From: Hanleya hanleyi
Taxonomy: Eukaryota; Mollusca; Polyplacophora; Lepidopleurida; Hanleyidae
DNA length: 64,000 bases
Reading direction: 5' to 3'
NCBI GenBank assembly: GCA_036873755.1
Contig: JAVTVY010045467.1
Coordinates: 124,001 to 188,000 of the forward strand
Shown: positions 1 through 10,070 of the stretch, in pieces
How the letters are laid out: every line of letters starts with the position of its first letter
How positions within the stretch are numbered: position 1 is the stretch's first letter
The notes under the pieces: generated by a model
What the model saw: the letters and a program-made list of their open reading frames with translations, nothing else
What the model was told of the DNA's origin: nothing
Databases searched by the model: none
Translations under genes and position numbers: made by a program

Positions 1-1469
1 CATTCCTCTGACTAACTTGAGGCATGTCACAGATTACTAAGGCACTCTTGGTGAAATTATCCTGTGAACCAGTGTGTTTGGTGGAGTGTTTGTAGTAAAT
101 TCCAATCATAACCACGACCCAGTCTGGTTCAGTGAAAAGAAATGAATTTCTCCAATACACAGTACTACTCGTCTTTACACCGACTACTCACCCACTTGTA
201 ATGAAATAATTCTATATTGCGTTATGATCAGCTGCCAAATGAAATGGCAAATTCTAAAACCGATTAGTCATGTGAAAATATAACGGTGATACTAGACTAT
301 CACGATGAACTGCCGTCGCATATTTTTCTTTGTGTATATGCTTGTGAAATGTCCTTTGTCAGGATCGAGCACGCCCTGAGAAGTCGGCCAATGAGAACAC
401 AGAACGGCAAGTACGTTCGAGTCGTCTCAACTCCTCCGTATCCACACCAAAACAACAACAAAGAAACCAAGCTAGTCCTATCCCTCCCAGTCGACAGTAA
501 GAATAATCAAGAAACTGGACATATATATTAGCATGAAATAAATACATGAAGTTACGAAACAACTGCAAATCCTGATCACATCGTCGGGTGACTCATTGTT
601 TGGCCCGACTCAAAATAACTGCGACTCGCCGAGGCACGAGAAAACCGTGGTGAAAATTTTTGCACAGAAATATTGATAGATCTCATTTAACACATCCCGA
701 TGGATAATCAAGAAACATGGAGAACCATTATTGAATTCCAAAGAGCATAAGCGCCCAAGTTAAAAACAAAACGATACTTACTTGAACAAAAGAAATGGAA
801 TTTATGAGAGGGAAGACATGTGCGCCCTATTGTCCCGCCATGAGCTGTTACAGTTCTGCCTCGTTTTCACTATCACGAGCCCAATACGAAATAGCGCGCC
901 CTCTGCTGGGGGAACTGGAAAGAACACCTGCCTGTACATGCACAAAGAAACCATTTAACAAAAGACGGAACATAAAGATGTGAACGAAAGTTCAAAGAAA
1001 TGGTTCAGGAAGATAATTAAGTTACTTAGCCCAATGATAAGTCATCAAATAACTGTCAGTATTGTCCTTGTTTTAAGCACGTGAAAAATATAATAAAGTT
1101 TCATACCGTAGGTCAACGCATCACAAAACCTATTAGATCTATTGATAGCCGAGTTAACATGGCTTCGTTCGTGTCAACTTGGCTAATCTATTGACAAATG
1201 TGCATTCATATCACAATTGAGAATGAATAATGAACCTAAAATATCTCTCAAAACTCTCATTAACAGGTAAAATTTCACATATCTCACGGGAAATTCAAAA
1301 CTAATATTTAGACTTGATTTTCAGCCAACCTACACTCTGGATTTGATTTGAGGTTTTCTCTTCGTTCCTTTAAAATGCGATCTCGGCACTGAATTATCTC
1401 TAACACCGGAAATTGGCGGGGAGAAGGACCCACTTTTGTGGCTATTTTCAATCAGTAATACATGTTTAC
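1..1469. other. No gene recognised (left edge)
   Basis: I see no coding region, RNA gene or clear repeat in this stretch. The short open frames have no recognisable motifs, unremarkable composition and no partner elsewhere in the window. Confidence 0.5.
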
Positions 1470-1974
1470 TACGGAAGCGTATTAGTGCCAGTGTGAAAAA
1501 AAAAAATCCGAGATTTATCTCCTAATTAGGACATAATATCTCCTAATTAGGAGAAAATTATCTCCTAATTAGGACTTATTATCTCCTAATTAGGACTTAT
1601 TATCTCCTAATTAGGAGAAAATTATCTCCTAATTAGGACTTATTATCTCCTAATTAGGACTTAATATCTCCTAATTAGGAGATAGTTATCTCCTACTAGT
1701 AGAATATTATCTCCTAATTAGGACTTATTATCTCCTAATTAGGTGATAATTATCTCATAATTAGGGACTTATTAATTCTTGAATAGATTTAATATCACCT
1801 AATTAGGAGATAATTATCTCCTAATGTCCTAATTAGGGGATAATATGTCCTAATTAGGAGATAATTATCACCTAATTAGGAGATAATTATCTCCTAATTA
1901 GGAGATAATAAGTCCTAATTAGGAGATAAATCTCGGAATTTTTTTTTTCACACTGGCACTAATACGCTTCCGTA
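1470..1974. mobile_element. Foldback MITE with internal TCCTAATTAGGA satellite
   Basis: The left end CGGAAGCGTATTAGTGCCAG, followed by TGTGAA, an A-run and CCGAGATTTATCTCC, is repeated in inverse orientation at the right end (about 1912-1974). Both ends abut TA, which fits a Tc1/mariner-type TA target duplication. The interior is a degenerate tandem array of the self-complementary word TCCTAATTAGGA joined by ATAATTATC or CTTATTA spacers, so the whole roughly 505-bp unit can fold into one long hairpin. It has no coding capacity and is probably non-autonomous. The superfamily is inferred from the TA flanks alone. Confidence 0.8.
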
Positions 1975-2544
1975 TGAAAGCACATTTTTCCTGTTTTCTG
2001 GTGAAAAAAGGTAGGCCTAATCTTGCTCCGAATGCTCGCATTTACCGGCTTTTCCATGAAGAAACTACGTTCATAAAGTTAGACCGCGGTTCGCAGTTCG
2101 TTATTCGGGACCAGTCATTCAGCGACTCATAACAGCGCCCCTAGCAGTCAGATTTGGGATATGAATATGCAAAGATATAGAGCATGACATTCTCTCTTGT
2201 TATACAGAGTTTGGAGTTCAAAAGTACTCATAATAAAAAAATACAAATTTCCATATCTGAGGAAATAATTGCTCGTTTCCTCGAATAACGTCTCCTTGAA
2301 CATATTTCGTATTGTATTGCCAAATTGTGGACAGTTGTGGTAAAAGCGCAAAAGTTGAATACTTGACCATTGAATTCTGATTGCATTTTTGAGGGGTGTG
2401 GATGTCAAAGTTTTTTGGGTACACTCACTTCCGGTCACGTGACGGGGAGTGATCTTTGATCTGTGCCACTTTCGGTCATTAAGTCACTTTCGGTTGACCT
2501 TTGTTGAAGATCAACCATACATTTATACTCCCCAGTCACTTCAA
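1975..2544. other. No gene; partial hairpin-family sequence near 2425-2515
   Basis: No coding region is supported. At about 2425-2515 the sequence contains CACTTCCGGTCACGTGACGG followed by inverted, degenerate CACTTTCGGT and TTGACCTTTG words. This is a decayed relative of the hairpin found at 24.4, 27.3 and 43.7 kb. Confidence 0.45.
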
Positions 2545-2662
2545 TGTTAATTGACCTAGATGGCACGAGGAATAATTTGACTACTGCGACCCAGTTTTGC
2601 CTGCATGGATCGATCCAAATGGATCTTTTCTCGGGACGTACGCAGCAGGGTACACACGTAGT
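2545..2662 (-). pseudogene. Adenain-like cysteine protease fragment, duplicate copy
   Basis: The minus-strand translation reads VYPAAYVPRKDP and then, after a frameshift, NWVAVVKLFL. This is the same segment as the better copy at 3541-3670. The pattern matches the region around the catalytic histidine of adenain/ULP1-type proteases encoded by Polinton- and adintovirus-like elements. Only about 40 codons remain. With the capsid fragment at 2985-3462 it appears to be a partial direct duplicate of the relic at 3541-4807. The family call rests on motif memory. Confidence 0.4.
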
Positions 2663-2666
2663 GCAC

Positions 2667-2985
2667 CTTCATTTTATCAAACCAATTTCTACGTTCCCAC
2701 TCAGAACCTGCCTTGATTTATCTGACCACCTTCAGTGTTCAAAATCCGAGGTGTAAACTTTCACCTACGAACGAGAGACGAACCAATCAGAACCTACACA
2801 CCGATTGTGTGAAGAGTGACATCATCCTCAAGTAGCGGTATCATTCCTCCTAATATGGTGCTTGTGTTGGCCTAATATAGAGGTCAGCCAATCAATAACA
2901 CTCCTACCTCGAGACTCAAATGGTTTCGAGGTCAGTGATGTCTCGTGTCTATTTTTACGTTATTTGAACATTGAAGACGGCCTCT
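2667..2985. mobile_element. Foldback MITE, copy 1 (CTTCATTTTATC ends)
   Basis: This block is a reverse-orientation, partly truncated relative of 25723-26098. The shared words include TTTCTACGTTCCCACT, TTGATTTATCTG, AGAACGTACACATCG-like segments, GGTCAGCCAATCAATAA and TTCGAGGTCAGTGA. It sits between the duplicated capsid and protease fragments of the relic, so it inserted into, or replaced, relic sequence. It has no coding capacity. Confidence 0.6.
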
Positions 2986-3462
2986 AGGATGACTATCTTA
3001 TAGTCGGGCGATGTGCCGTTGGCCAGGAAAGTAAAGGCCGCGGGGGCGCAAAAGTGGCGCGAACGTCCCTTGAGATCCACCGTTCAACTGTTTGAGCACT
3101 GTAAAACTCCAAGGTCTTACTCGCGGCCATTGTCGGCTGTCTCATTGGGCCCTGGGGTGTCACGATAGAACAACGGTACTGTGCAGGTGAGACTTTTTGG
3201 CTTTTCAGTCAACACGTTGCGAAGCACGCCCGAGTGTGTCGCTGAGAATCACATTTACCTGCTGGAACAGTGAGTGGAGCCAGAGATTTACCGACCCCAA
3301 TGGGTCATGTTTGAAGATCTTGGTGTTCACATACAAGTAGGTGATAAATCCACGTACGCCATATCCGAGCTCTAGAAAGAAAGATAAACAACAACAAAGT
3401 TTGTGTGTTACACATTTTATTCTTTCACCCATTGACCCTGGTGCTGTGGAAATAAAACCCAC
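2985..3462 (-). pseudogene. Polinton-type major capsid fragment, duplicate N-terminal half
   Basis: The minus-strand translation contains GYGVRGFITYLYVNTKIF and GSVNLWLHSLFQQVNVIL, nearly the same as the copy at 4301-4807 (GSVNLWLPSLFQQVQVIP). Further downstream the two copies also match at DNA level (about 2990-3200 against 4360-4560). The C-terminal half is missing and is replaced by the MITE at 2667-2985. It belongs with the capsid protein often annotated as F54H12.2-like, the major capsid family of Polintons/adintoviruses. It is a non-functional fragment from a direct duplication. Confidence 0.6.
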
Positions 3463-3540
3463 GCAGTCCGTCTCAAAAACGGATCTTTACAGAGCCCCCG
3501 TGTCTTGCTGAAGAGAGACGGCTAACTATGCACAGATTGC

Positions 3541-3670
3541 ACGAGGAATAATTTGACTACTGCAACCCAGTGTTGCCCAGATCGATTCATTGGATCTTTG
3601 CTCAGAACATATGCGGCGGGGTACACACGGTCTAGTGAGAAATCGTCTCAAGCAAACACCCCTTGAAAGA
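3541..3670 (-). pseudogene. Adenain-like cysteine protease fragment
   Basis: The minus-strand translation shows YPAAYVLSKDP then GQHWVAVVKLFL. In adenain-like proteases of Polinton-type elements this is the block around the catalytic histidine (the H of GQHWVA). It lies directly downstream, on the same strand, of the capsid relic ending near 3676, which suits a late-gene cluster of a Polinton-like element. Only this short block is recognisable, so catalytic Cys and Asp/Glu cannot be checked. The name is an inference from pattern and context. Confidence 0.5.
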
Positions 3671-3675
3671 TGGTG

Positions 3676-4807
3676 CGTATCCACGGATCGTTTTGCAACA
3701 CAATTAAGATCTGGTTCATACCCATGTTATACGGAATAGTCACCCAGAACGTTTTTGGTCTTGTATACTATATATACTTGAGTGATGTTTTCGAACTCGG
3801 CGTAGCAAATCAGATTTATAATGCTGGGGAGGATGGACAGAAGTGCATTTGCAACCGAAAGTTGCCTTTCTTGACGAAGCTCAGTAAGCGGTCATTGTCG
3901 AGCTGAGGACGAAGGAGAGCAACGTCTACCCGGAACAATGGGCGTCACGATCGATGCAGTTCCCTTCGTTCTGGTCCATTTGATCCGTCGCCACGGAGGT
4001 TCTGGAAGCTCCAGATGTCATTGCGATGTCTAAAAACCGGCTGGAGGAGGCGTCCTGGAACCTGCTCTCCACTCACATGCAAGACCACAAAGATCACGGT
4101 GAAATACTCGAAGTAGAAGGGGTTGTCCGGATACCGTCTGTTAAAGCTGTGATCCCAAAAAAGGATATGGTCAGTCGCGGCTATTGTCAGTCGCTTACGA
4201 AGATCCCATGGGAATAAATTTCTTGGTAGTTGACCAGATTTTAAGACTGGACGGAAAGTACAGTGGTTTGCACACGTAGGATGGAGTATTGGTCTGAGGC
4301 TTATTTCTCCAAGGCTGTAATATGACCCAACTGCACGGCTGGATTCAACTTTAGGACGTAAAAGGCTGCCTCTAGGAAGACTATCTTATAGTCGGGCGCT
4401 GTGCCGGTGACCAGGAAAGAGAAGGCCGCGGTGGCACACAAATGGCGCGAACGTCCCTTATGTTTGCTGTAAAACTCTAAGGGTTTACCCATCCGCCATT
4501 GTCGGCCGTCTCCATGGGCCGTGAGGTGTCCCGATGGAACAACTGTACTGTGCAAGTGAGACTTTTTGGCTTCACGGTCAACATGTTGGGAGGCACGCCC
4601 GAGTGTGTCGCTGGGAATCACCTGAACCTGCTGGAACAGTGAGGGGAGCCAGAGATTTACTGAACCCACAGGGGCACCAGCGTCGAGATTGAAGATCTTG
4701 GTTTTCACGTACAAGTAGGTGCTAAATCCTTGTACGCCATATCCGAGCTGGTGAACTCGGTGTGCCGCGACTCCGTGACACTGGAGAGACAGAGATCTTT
4801 CCCCCAT
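3676..4807 (-). pseudogene. Polinton/adintovirus-type major capsid protein relic
   Basis: Pieces in different minus-strand frames line up in the order expected for the double jelly-roll capsid family annotated in many invertebrates as F54H12.2-like. In order they are GFSTYLYVKTKIF, GSVNLWLPSLFQQV, NPLEFYSKHK, VQLGHITALEK (end of the first half, near 4301), FNRRYPDNPFYFEYF and HVSGEQVPGRLLQP (about 4030-4150), and INLICYAEFENI near 3780. Several frameshifts and stops separate the pieces, so it cannot be expressed as a full protein. Its neighbours are a core-like protein upstream (4853-5101) and a protease fragment downstream. It differs in sequence from the capsid-like protein at 10508-11797 in the inserted element, so two capsid lineages are present. 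Confidence 0.7.
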
Positions 4808-4852
4808 TGAACCTATTCAGTACTGTACTGGGTTGCTGGTACGGCCCACAAA

Positions 4853-5101
4853 TCAAATCTGTGGTGGCAGTGCGACCTTATTTATCCAAAGATATCGCGG
4901 TTCTCCGATGTGCGTCATCGCTTGGTCGTAAGTCTTGTTTCGGAGAGCTTGTTTCCCGACCGATTTGGCCCCACACGTCACAATGGGAGAAAAGTTTTTG
5001 ACGATGCTCCAGAGCATGTTCCCCAGGCCGTGGTCCCATTGAATGCATGTGCCGCTTAATCCGTGTAGGCCACGTTCAGTTTGTTTGGTGTAATAATCCA
5101 C
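4853..5101 (-). pseudogene. Polinton core/pVI-like small protein relic
   Basis: An 82-codon minus-strand frame contains ERGLHGLSGTCIQW, GLGNMLWSIVKNFSPIV and GAKSVGKQALRN. This Gly-rich start, hydrophobic amphipathic stretch and basic 'GAKxVGKxAL' tail is the pattern of the small protein found beside the major capsid gene in Polinton/adintovirus genomes, usually compared with adenovirus minor core proteins. It lies just upstream of the capsid relic in the same orientation. The 13.3-kb element inserted next to its 5' end, between it and the penton relic at 18483-19190. The frame has no convincing ATG context and the rest of the locus is broken, so I treat it as a relic. Confidence 0.5.
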
Positions 5102-5117
5102 TTAGCTGTGTGCATCG

Positions 5118-5122
5118 CAGTG
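5118..5122. repeat. Target-site duplication CAGTG (left)
   Basis: CAGTG at 5118-5122 is repeated at 18458-18462, immediately outside the inverted termini of the 13.3-kb element. A 5-6 bp duplication is what retroviral-type integrases of Polintons produce. Confidence 0.75.
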
Positions 5123-5360
5123 AGCAGCAGGGGGGGCGAGTAGACCAAATCTGTATAGGTTGAGGGAAGAGCAGACAGCGTGGGGGTGCCTAGAGGACCT
5201 CTAAGGGGCCGGACTTTTTCTGTGGAATCTGTTCAGAGAGCAGACTTTTTGACAGACAGATTACCAGGACAAAAAAACTACGACCGTTTCGTAGAAACGG
5301 GTGGAGTTTTTCGCTAGGTGTAATCCAAGCCGCAAACGACAGTGGCTTCATAGAGTGGGC
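5123..5360. repeat. Left terminal inverted repeat
   Basis: This matches the reverse complement of about 18210-18457, including AGCAGCAGGGGGGGCGAG, CTGTATAGGTTGAGGGAAGA, GGTGCCTAGAGGACCTCTA and TTTCGTAGAAACGGG. The left copy lacks a block of roughly 20 bp (TTGCGGCTGGATT context) present on the right. A further near-palindromic stretch, GACCGTTTCGTAGAAACGGG, lies inside it. Confidence 0.85.
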
Positions 5361-5466
5361 GCATACTATGTAGAGCCTCGGGACGGCCCACCACCCTTGC
5401 CGGCCCAGGCTCTACGCCGCAACCCCTCATTAAATATACAGAATCGATGGATATACCAGAGATACG

Positions 5467-7563
5467 ATGAAGTATACCCTAAAGATGAAGACAGTCAAAG
5501 AGCTCCGCGCATTAGCAAAGCAATATGGTCTGCCTTCCACGGGCAACAAACCCGACCTCATTAGGGCGATCGCTGAGGCCCGCGCCGCCGAGTTTCTAAA
5601 GAGAGTCGATCGGGCGCTTAAAGCTGGAAGGATTCCCGCCCTTCGAGGTGATGTGGAAGACTTCCGTAAGAAAGGACAGCGCGCCCGTGGGCTGCGGCAA
5701 CTCGACGACGAGGTTACGGCCTCGCTGCGAGCCAGAGCCTATGCGCAGCGGGTGCGAAAGAAACCTAGCGAGCGGCTCCCGCACCTGCGGCGAATTACGG
5801 AAAGACTTGCACGGCCACACCGTTGGGGGGAGTGGCCCAAGTCTCTAACCAGTCGGATCGCCCGGGAAGGTCCTGAGATTCTTACAAAAATGCCAGCCCT
5901 CGAAAGGCAATTTATCGACCTCGACACCCAGGTTCCTCCCCCGGTGCGGCTCCCGGCCGTCGAGCTGTGGGTTGATATACTTTATAACGCCAAAGGTGAA
6001 TTTGAAGTCGACGGCGCCGCCGTAGTCTTCTCTACATGGTGGTACGTCGACCCTGGAGTCGATTATAAACATGATAGCATCGAAGAAGCCAAGGCCAGAC
6101 TTGTGCTCCTGGAAGCCGACATGACAGACGAGAGAGCCGAAAGGCGTGTTTATGCTGATAGAATAGAAAAAAACATTGCCAACTATGAGAAGCGCGTCCG
6201 GGACGCCACAATGACAGACGAGAGAGCAGCAAGGCTCCTCCGGGCCCTTCCCGGGGATGGATATATCATGAGGATAAAGTTCCTGCGTAAGCTAGATGAG
6301 GTGGGGTGGGTCGTGGAAGACAAGATCGACCCAGTGACGACCGAGAGAAAAGAAGGGACAAGATGTAGTCGAGATCACTCGAGTCACTGCGCCCGGTGTT
6401 CTGACCGGCATCGACAAGGTGTACTACAACCATGCCTACCCTGTCACTGCAGTCGTTTACGGCCTCTATCCGCTCAGAGAGCCAGACCCTGCTAATTTGG
6501 CCCCGATGAGAGATGGCGACCTCAACTGCGTTGCACAAAGAGTGGTGGAGCATTTCGAAGATGCCCTCAGGGGTCAGGGCCTTACCCCCACGAGAAGGCA
6601 GAAAATACAGGAGTGGGAGGAGAGGGTCCATGACAGAGGCGCCACGGTCGAGGACAAGTCGAGCGTGCAATTATCCTGCGGGACATTGCCGGCGAGGACG
6701 TCTACAACAGCGGCAAATATGGTAGAGGTGGAAAAAGTCACTATCGGCCCATAGAACTTATCTGCCACAACGGCCACGCCTGGTCCAAAGACCTGCACTT
6801 TCCCGCTTCCAGGCAGGTCTACACCTACGAGGGCGACGTCTGGGAAGCAATCAGAGAGGCCACTCAGGATGAGCCACTAGCTGTCTGGCTTCTCGGCGGT
6901 GGAGATAAACAGCTCAACGTCGGCCAGTTTGTGCTCCAAGACGGTCGCACCTTCAGGACGCGGGAGGCCCACCAAAAACTCCAAGAAGCCTGTGCCATAT
7001 TGGGAGACGAGGCCCTGGCCGACCGGGCCTTCGGCGTGAACCACGCAGCCAGCATTATGGCAAAAGAGCACAAAGGCTGGAAACCAACCCCGGCCGGCCT
7101 CCTTGACGACATCGAGAAGGCCTGCGTAGAACATGGTCACGGTGGCCTCTGGAACTCTATGAACTACGACACGCGAGGCATCGTTAGCATCGACATGAAG
7201 GCCTGCTACCCAGCCAGCTTCAGGGGGGAAGGCGAGGCCAAGCCGTATTTCGAGCGGTTTGGCCATCCCACCCACCGTATGGTCAGAGTGTCCATAAAGG
7301 GCCCCCTCCCCAAAGATGTAGGCACAGGCCTTGCCGAGGTCCAGGAGTGGGAATTCAAGCAGGGGGTTCACCCCGTCATTCCCGCCTGGTTCGGAAAGCA
7401 TTTCGCAGTGCGGGGCTGGGCCCCGACACCCCTGCTTGCCTTCCTCATAGAATCAGGTATACTTACCCATCTCAAAGTGCGCGAGGCCATCATCACATTT
7501 AAGAAACAAACTAAGGTTTGGCTCCCAGAAGACCGAAACCAACATGCCACAGGAACACGATAG
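5467..7563 (+). pseudogene. SAP-domain plus protein-primed family-B DNA polymerase relic
   Basis: Translation from the ATG at 5467 begins with a SAP-like DNA-binding motif (TVKELRALAKQYGLPSTGNK, residues about 9-40), then a long charged region. The frame shifts near 6360 and again near 6660, after which the text continues coherently to 7563. Around 7187-7219 it reads IVSIDMKACYPASF, which fits motif A of family-B polymerases (D-x5-YPxxF). Motif B and the DTDS motif C should follow, but after about 110 more codons the reading breaks (7530-7600) and helicase sequence begins. The catalytic palm therefore appears internally deleted. In the ancestral element polymerase and helicase were probably one polyprotein. 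It starts about 100 bp inside the left TIR and reads toward the helicase. It is non-functional as it stands. Confidence 0.6.
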
Positions 7564-8954
7564 AGTATAAAAGGCAACAGAAAAACCTCCCACCCAGCAC
7601 CGCGCCACACTACGATGACCCCTTGACTCGACACCGGCTGAGCTACCTCAACGGCGGAGGGGGTAGCGGAAAAACCACGAGAGCAATCGAACTCTTCCGG
7701 GCGAGAGACCCTCTGGTGTTCACCCCGACCCACCGCCTCGCGAAGGAGATGAGGGGCAGAGGCGTCAAAGCCCAGACCTACCACAGCTTCTTCCGGTGGA
7801 GCGGCCAGAATGACTGGACGCCCGACCGCATGGGCCAAAAGTTCATCCAACGTGTCATCATCTGGGACGAGGTCTGCACTGTGCCCAGGCCTATCCTCGA
7901 GATGTTCTTGGACTGGCTAGAGCAGCGTGGGGTCCAGGTCGTCTGCTGCGGTGATCAAGGCCAGCCTCCACCAATCGCTGGAGAGATGCCCCATGATTGA
8001 CTGCGAAAAAAAGCAGACTACTACGAAGAGATCGAAGCAGACCATAGGGCGAAACACGATGTCCTCAAAGCCCTAAAAAAGCGCATCCGCCTCAAAACTG
8101 ACAAGGTCCAGTGCCAGGAGATGCGAAAGGCACTCCCGTGCTGCCTAGGGTGGGACCGGTTTGTGGAGCGGTGGAGGCCAGAGGACCTTATCCTAACCAG
8201 CCGCCAGAAGGTCCGAGACCGGGCGCAGGAGCTGTTGCTCCAGAGACACAAGGAAAGATTCCCAGACGCCCCAGTACCGCTGCTATACCACCCCAAAGAC
8301 AGCAGGAAACAGAACATTATGGTCACCGTACCCGGCACAGATCGAAAAGAAGAGCTCGTCCTCAATGACATCGAATATGTCACAAAGGAGGTTGCGGAAG
8401 GGGCTATCAAATCTGATGACTGGCGCCTCGGCTATTCACTCACAGTACATTCTTCCCAGGGTCTCACCATCTATGACCCACAAAAGGTCTGGATCATCGA
8501 CGACTATCTCCAGTGGTCCAACCTAGTATACCTGGCCGTGTCCCGTGTGGAGTATATGCACCAGCTAGAACGGGTAACCTGTCCACCAGTAGAGGGGACT
8601 GAGGTCAAGCAACCCACAGAACACGACATTAGGAAGGCCATCCAGAAGAAGCTTGTGTCCTACAAGCGCCAGGACCAGGCCAAAAGCGATGATTTCAATC
8701 TCAAGGTGGACTACGTCCTGCAGCTCAAAAAGAGCCAAGAAAATCGCTGCGCTGGGTGTAAAATCGAAATACTCTGGGCCTACGAACCCAAAGACACGCA
8801 GCAGTTCAGTGTAGACAGGCTGGATAACAGCAAGGGGCACTGCAAGGGAAATGTGCGCCTCTGTTGCCTAGAGTGCAACCGAAAACGAGGGGGTGCGGCA
8901 CTCAGCGAGCAAGCACACCATCCGGTGGCAGCTGAGTATCGGGAGGCACAATAA
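7518..8954 (+). pseudogene. SF1 helicase with C-terminal HNH/endonuclease VII-like domain, one nonsense codon
   Basis: One frame holds the helicase features in order: Walker A GGGGSGKT (about 7656-7679), VFTPTHRLAKEMR, Walker B IIWDEVC (about 7857-7880), GDQGQPPPIAGEMPH, then LTVHSSQGLTI and YLAVSRVEYMH, the SF1 motif V/VI region. The C-terminus has CAGC, DRLDN and CLECNRKRG, a zinc-supported HNH/endonuclease VII-like nuclease pattern (about 8748-8890). A single TGA at 7998-8000 interrupts an otherwise open frame at a codon where Trp is plausible. No good ATG precedes the helicase; it probably was the C-terminal part of the polymerase polyprotein. Its last 53 bp overlap convergently with the integrase gene. 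Its likely role was replicative unwinding and processing of element DNA. Confidence 0.7.
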
Positions 8955-9921
8955 GGAGCTCTTCCCGGACAAATCCACGAGCAGGCCCATCTTGCAGATA
9001 ATATAAGACAGGCGCACCTGGCTTTGTGACTGAGCGTCCAAGCTGGGAGACGTGGAGTGACCACACAGGGTCGGTCGCGCGACGCCGACCACCCTCTAGC
9101 TCGCCTGGCTGGTAGAGGTAGCGAACGCCCGCAGCAGAGGAGAGCTTTTGCTCTTTGAGTCCAACGGGACGGGTCGCCACAGATGAGGGCTTTTGGACCA
9201 CAGTATTTGCCTTGATGGCGTCAGAGGGCTTTTTACCAGTTAGGCGAGTCAGAGCTGATACCACAGCGGGCAGCCGAGCCACCCACTCACTCGACCTCTC
9301 ACCCCGGCCGACTGCCTGTAACTTCATCTCCTGGGCGTATTGGTGCCAAAAGAGACGCTCGGCCAAGGTGCGGTTGAATCGTTCCACAATGCCCTGACCT
9401 CGGTGAGCTTCCCTTTCGCCACGTCTTATCGACACGCCGTGCTTAACCAGCAGCTGACTCACCGAGCTCATGAATTCGCGCCCTGGGTCAACTTGCAACA
9501 ACTTTGGCCATCTCAAAGGTCCACGTTCGTAGATACGAGAGAGCGCGGATGCAATCTCCAGAGACTCCTTCGACCTGACAGGCTCAGCCGCTTTGTAACG
9601 GCTGGCAACGTCGACCACGGTCAGGGCATACTTGAACGTCTTACGCCGCACCTTATCATGTGGAAGAAACAAGAGATCAGCCTGGTGAACCTCGTTGGGC
9701 GTAGAGACATCAAACCTCGGCCTCGGAATGCGCCGTGGGGCAGGAAGGTATATCTGCCACATAGCCTGCTTCTTCAGCCAAGCCTTGGTCTCTTCCTCGG
9801 AGACTTTCCGCGCCTTTGTGGATGCAGCGTGTGCGAGTCTCTTGATGGCAGCGATACCACGCCAGTAGCCCTGCGGGCTGTAGTAGATTTTGGAGAACCT
9901 CCGGAATAACTTCGCCTCCAT
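8902..9921 (-). CDS. Retroviral-type (rve) integrase, 339 aa
   Basis: An intact frame starts at an ATG at 9921. The catalytic triad is visible: Asp82 in HQADLLFLP, Asp145 in LLQVDPGREF and Glu180 in QGIVERFNRTL, with 34 residues between the second Asp and the Glu, as in DD35E integrases. The region after residue 250 (RYLYQPGELEGGRRR, PVLYYLQD) resembles the basic SH3/chromo-like tail of Polinton integrases. No HHCC zinc finger is evident at the N-terminus. It is the enzyme expected to join the AGCAGCAG termini to target DNA and make the CAGTG duplication. The gene overlaps the helicase convergently. No gag or reverse transcriptase adjoins it, so it is not a retrovirus remnant. It is one of the few undamaged genes of the element. 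Confidence 0.85.
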   Translation of the reverse strand: MEAKLFRRFSKIYYSPQGYWRGIAAIKRLAHAASTKARKVSEEETKAWLKKQAMWQIYLPAPRRIPRPRFDVSTPNEVHQADLLFLPHDKVRRKTFKYALTVVDVASRYKAAEPVRSKESLEIASALSRIYERGPLRWPKLLQVDPGREFMSSVSQLLVKHGVSIRRGEREAHRGQGIVERFNRTLAERLFWHQYAQEMKLQAVGRGERSSEWVARLPAVVSALTRLTGKKPSDAIKANTVVQKPSSVATRPVGLKEQKLSSAAGVRYLYQPGELEGGRRRATDPVWSLHVSQLGRSVTKPGAPVLYYLQDGPARGFVREELLIVPPDTQLPPDGVLAR

Positions 9922-10070
9922 CCAAGCACTTCGTGCGAGCGGTTTTAGTCAAAGGTAGAGGCATTTAGATGCCGGTTCTGCCCCGCGGAATGAATCGAAA
10001 AACGCTTCCAGCCAGCAGCACTTCGTATTGTGGGCAAGAGGCGATATAAAGCCGAAAGCGATTTCTTCGC
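9922..10070. other. Short intergenic spacer
   Basis: This lies between the integrase start and the stop of the 138-codon gene, and probably holds integrase promoter sequence. On the minus strand it reads AAGTGCTGCTGGCTGG and TATATCGCC-like words. No strong TATA box is seen. Confidence 0.3.

Noticed and set aside
8902..9921. Endogenous retrovirus or LTR retrotransposon because of the integrase
   Set aside because: No reverse transcriptase, gag or LTRs are adjacent. The gene lies between DNA-virus-type genes inside TIRs, as in Polintons.
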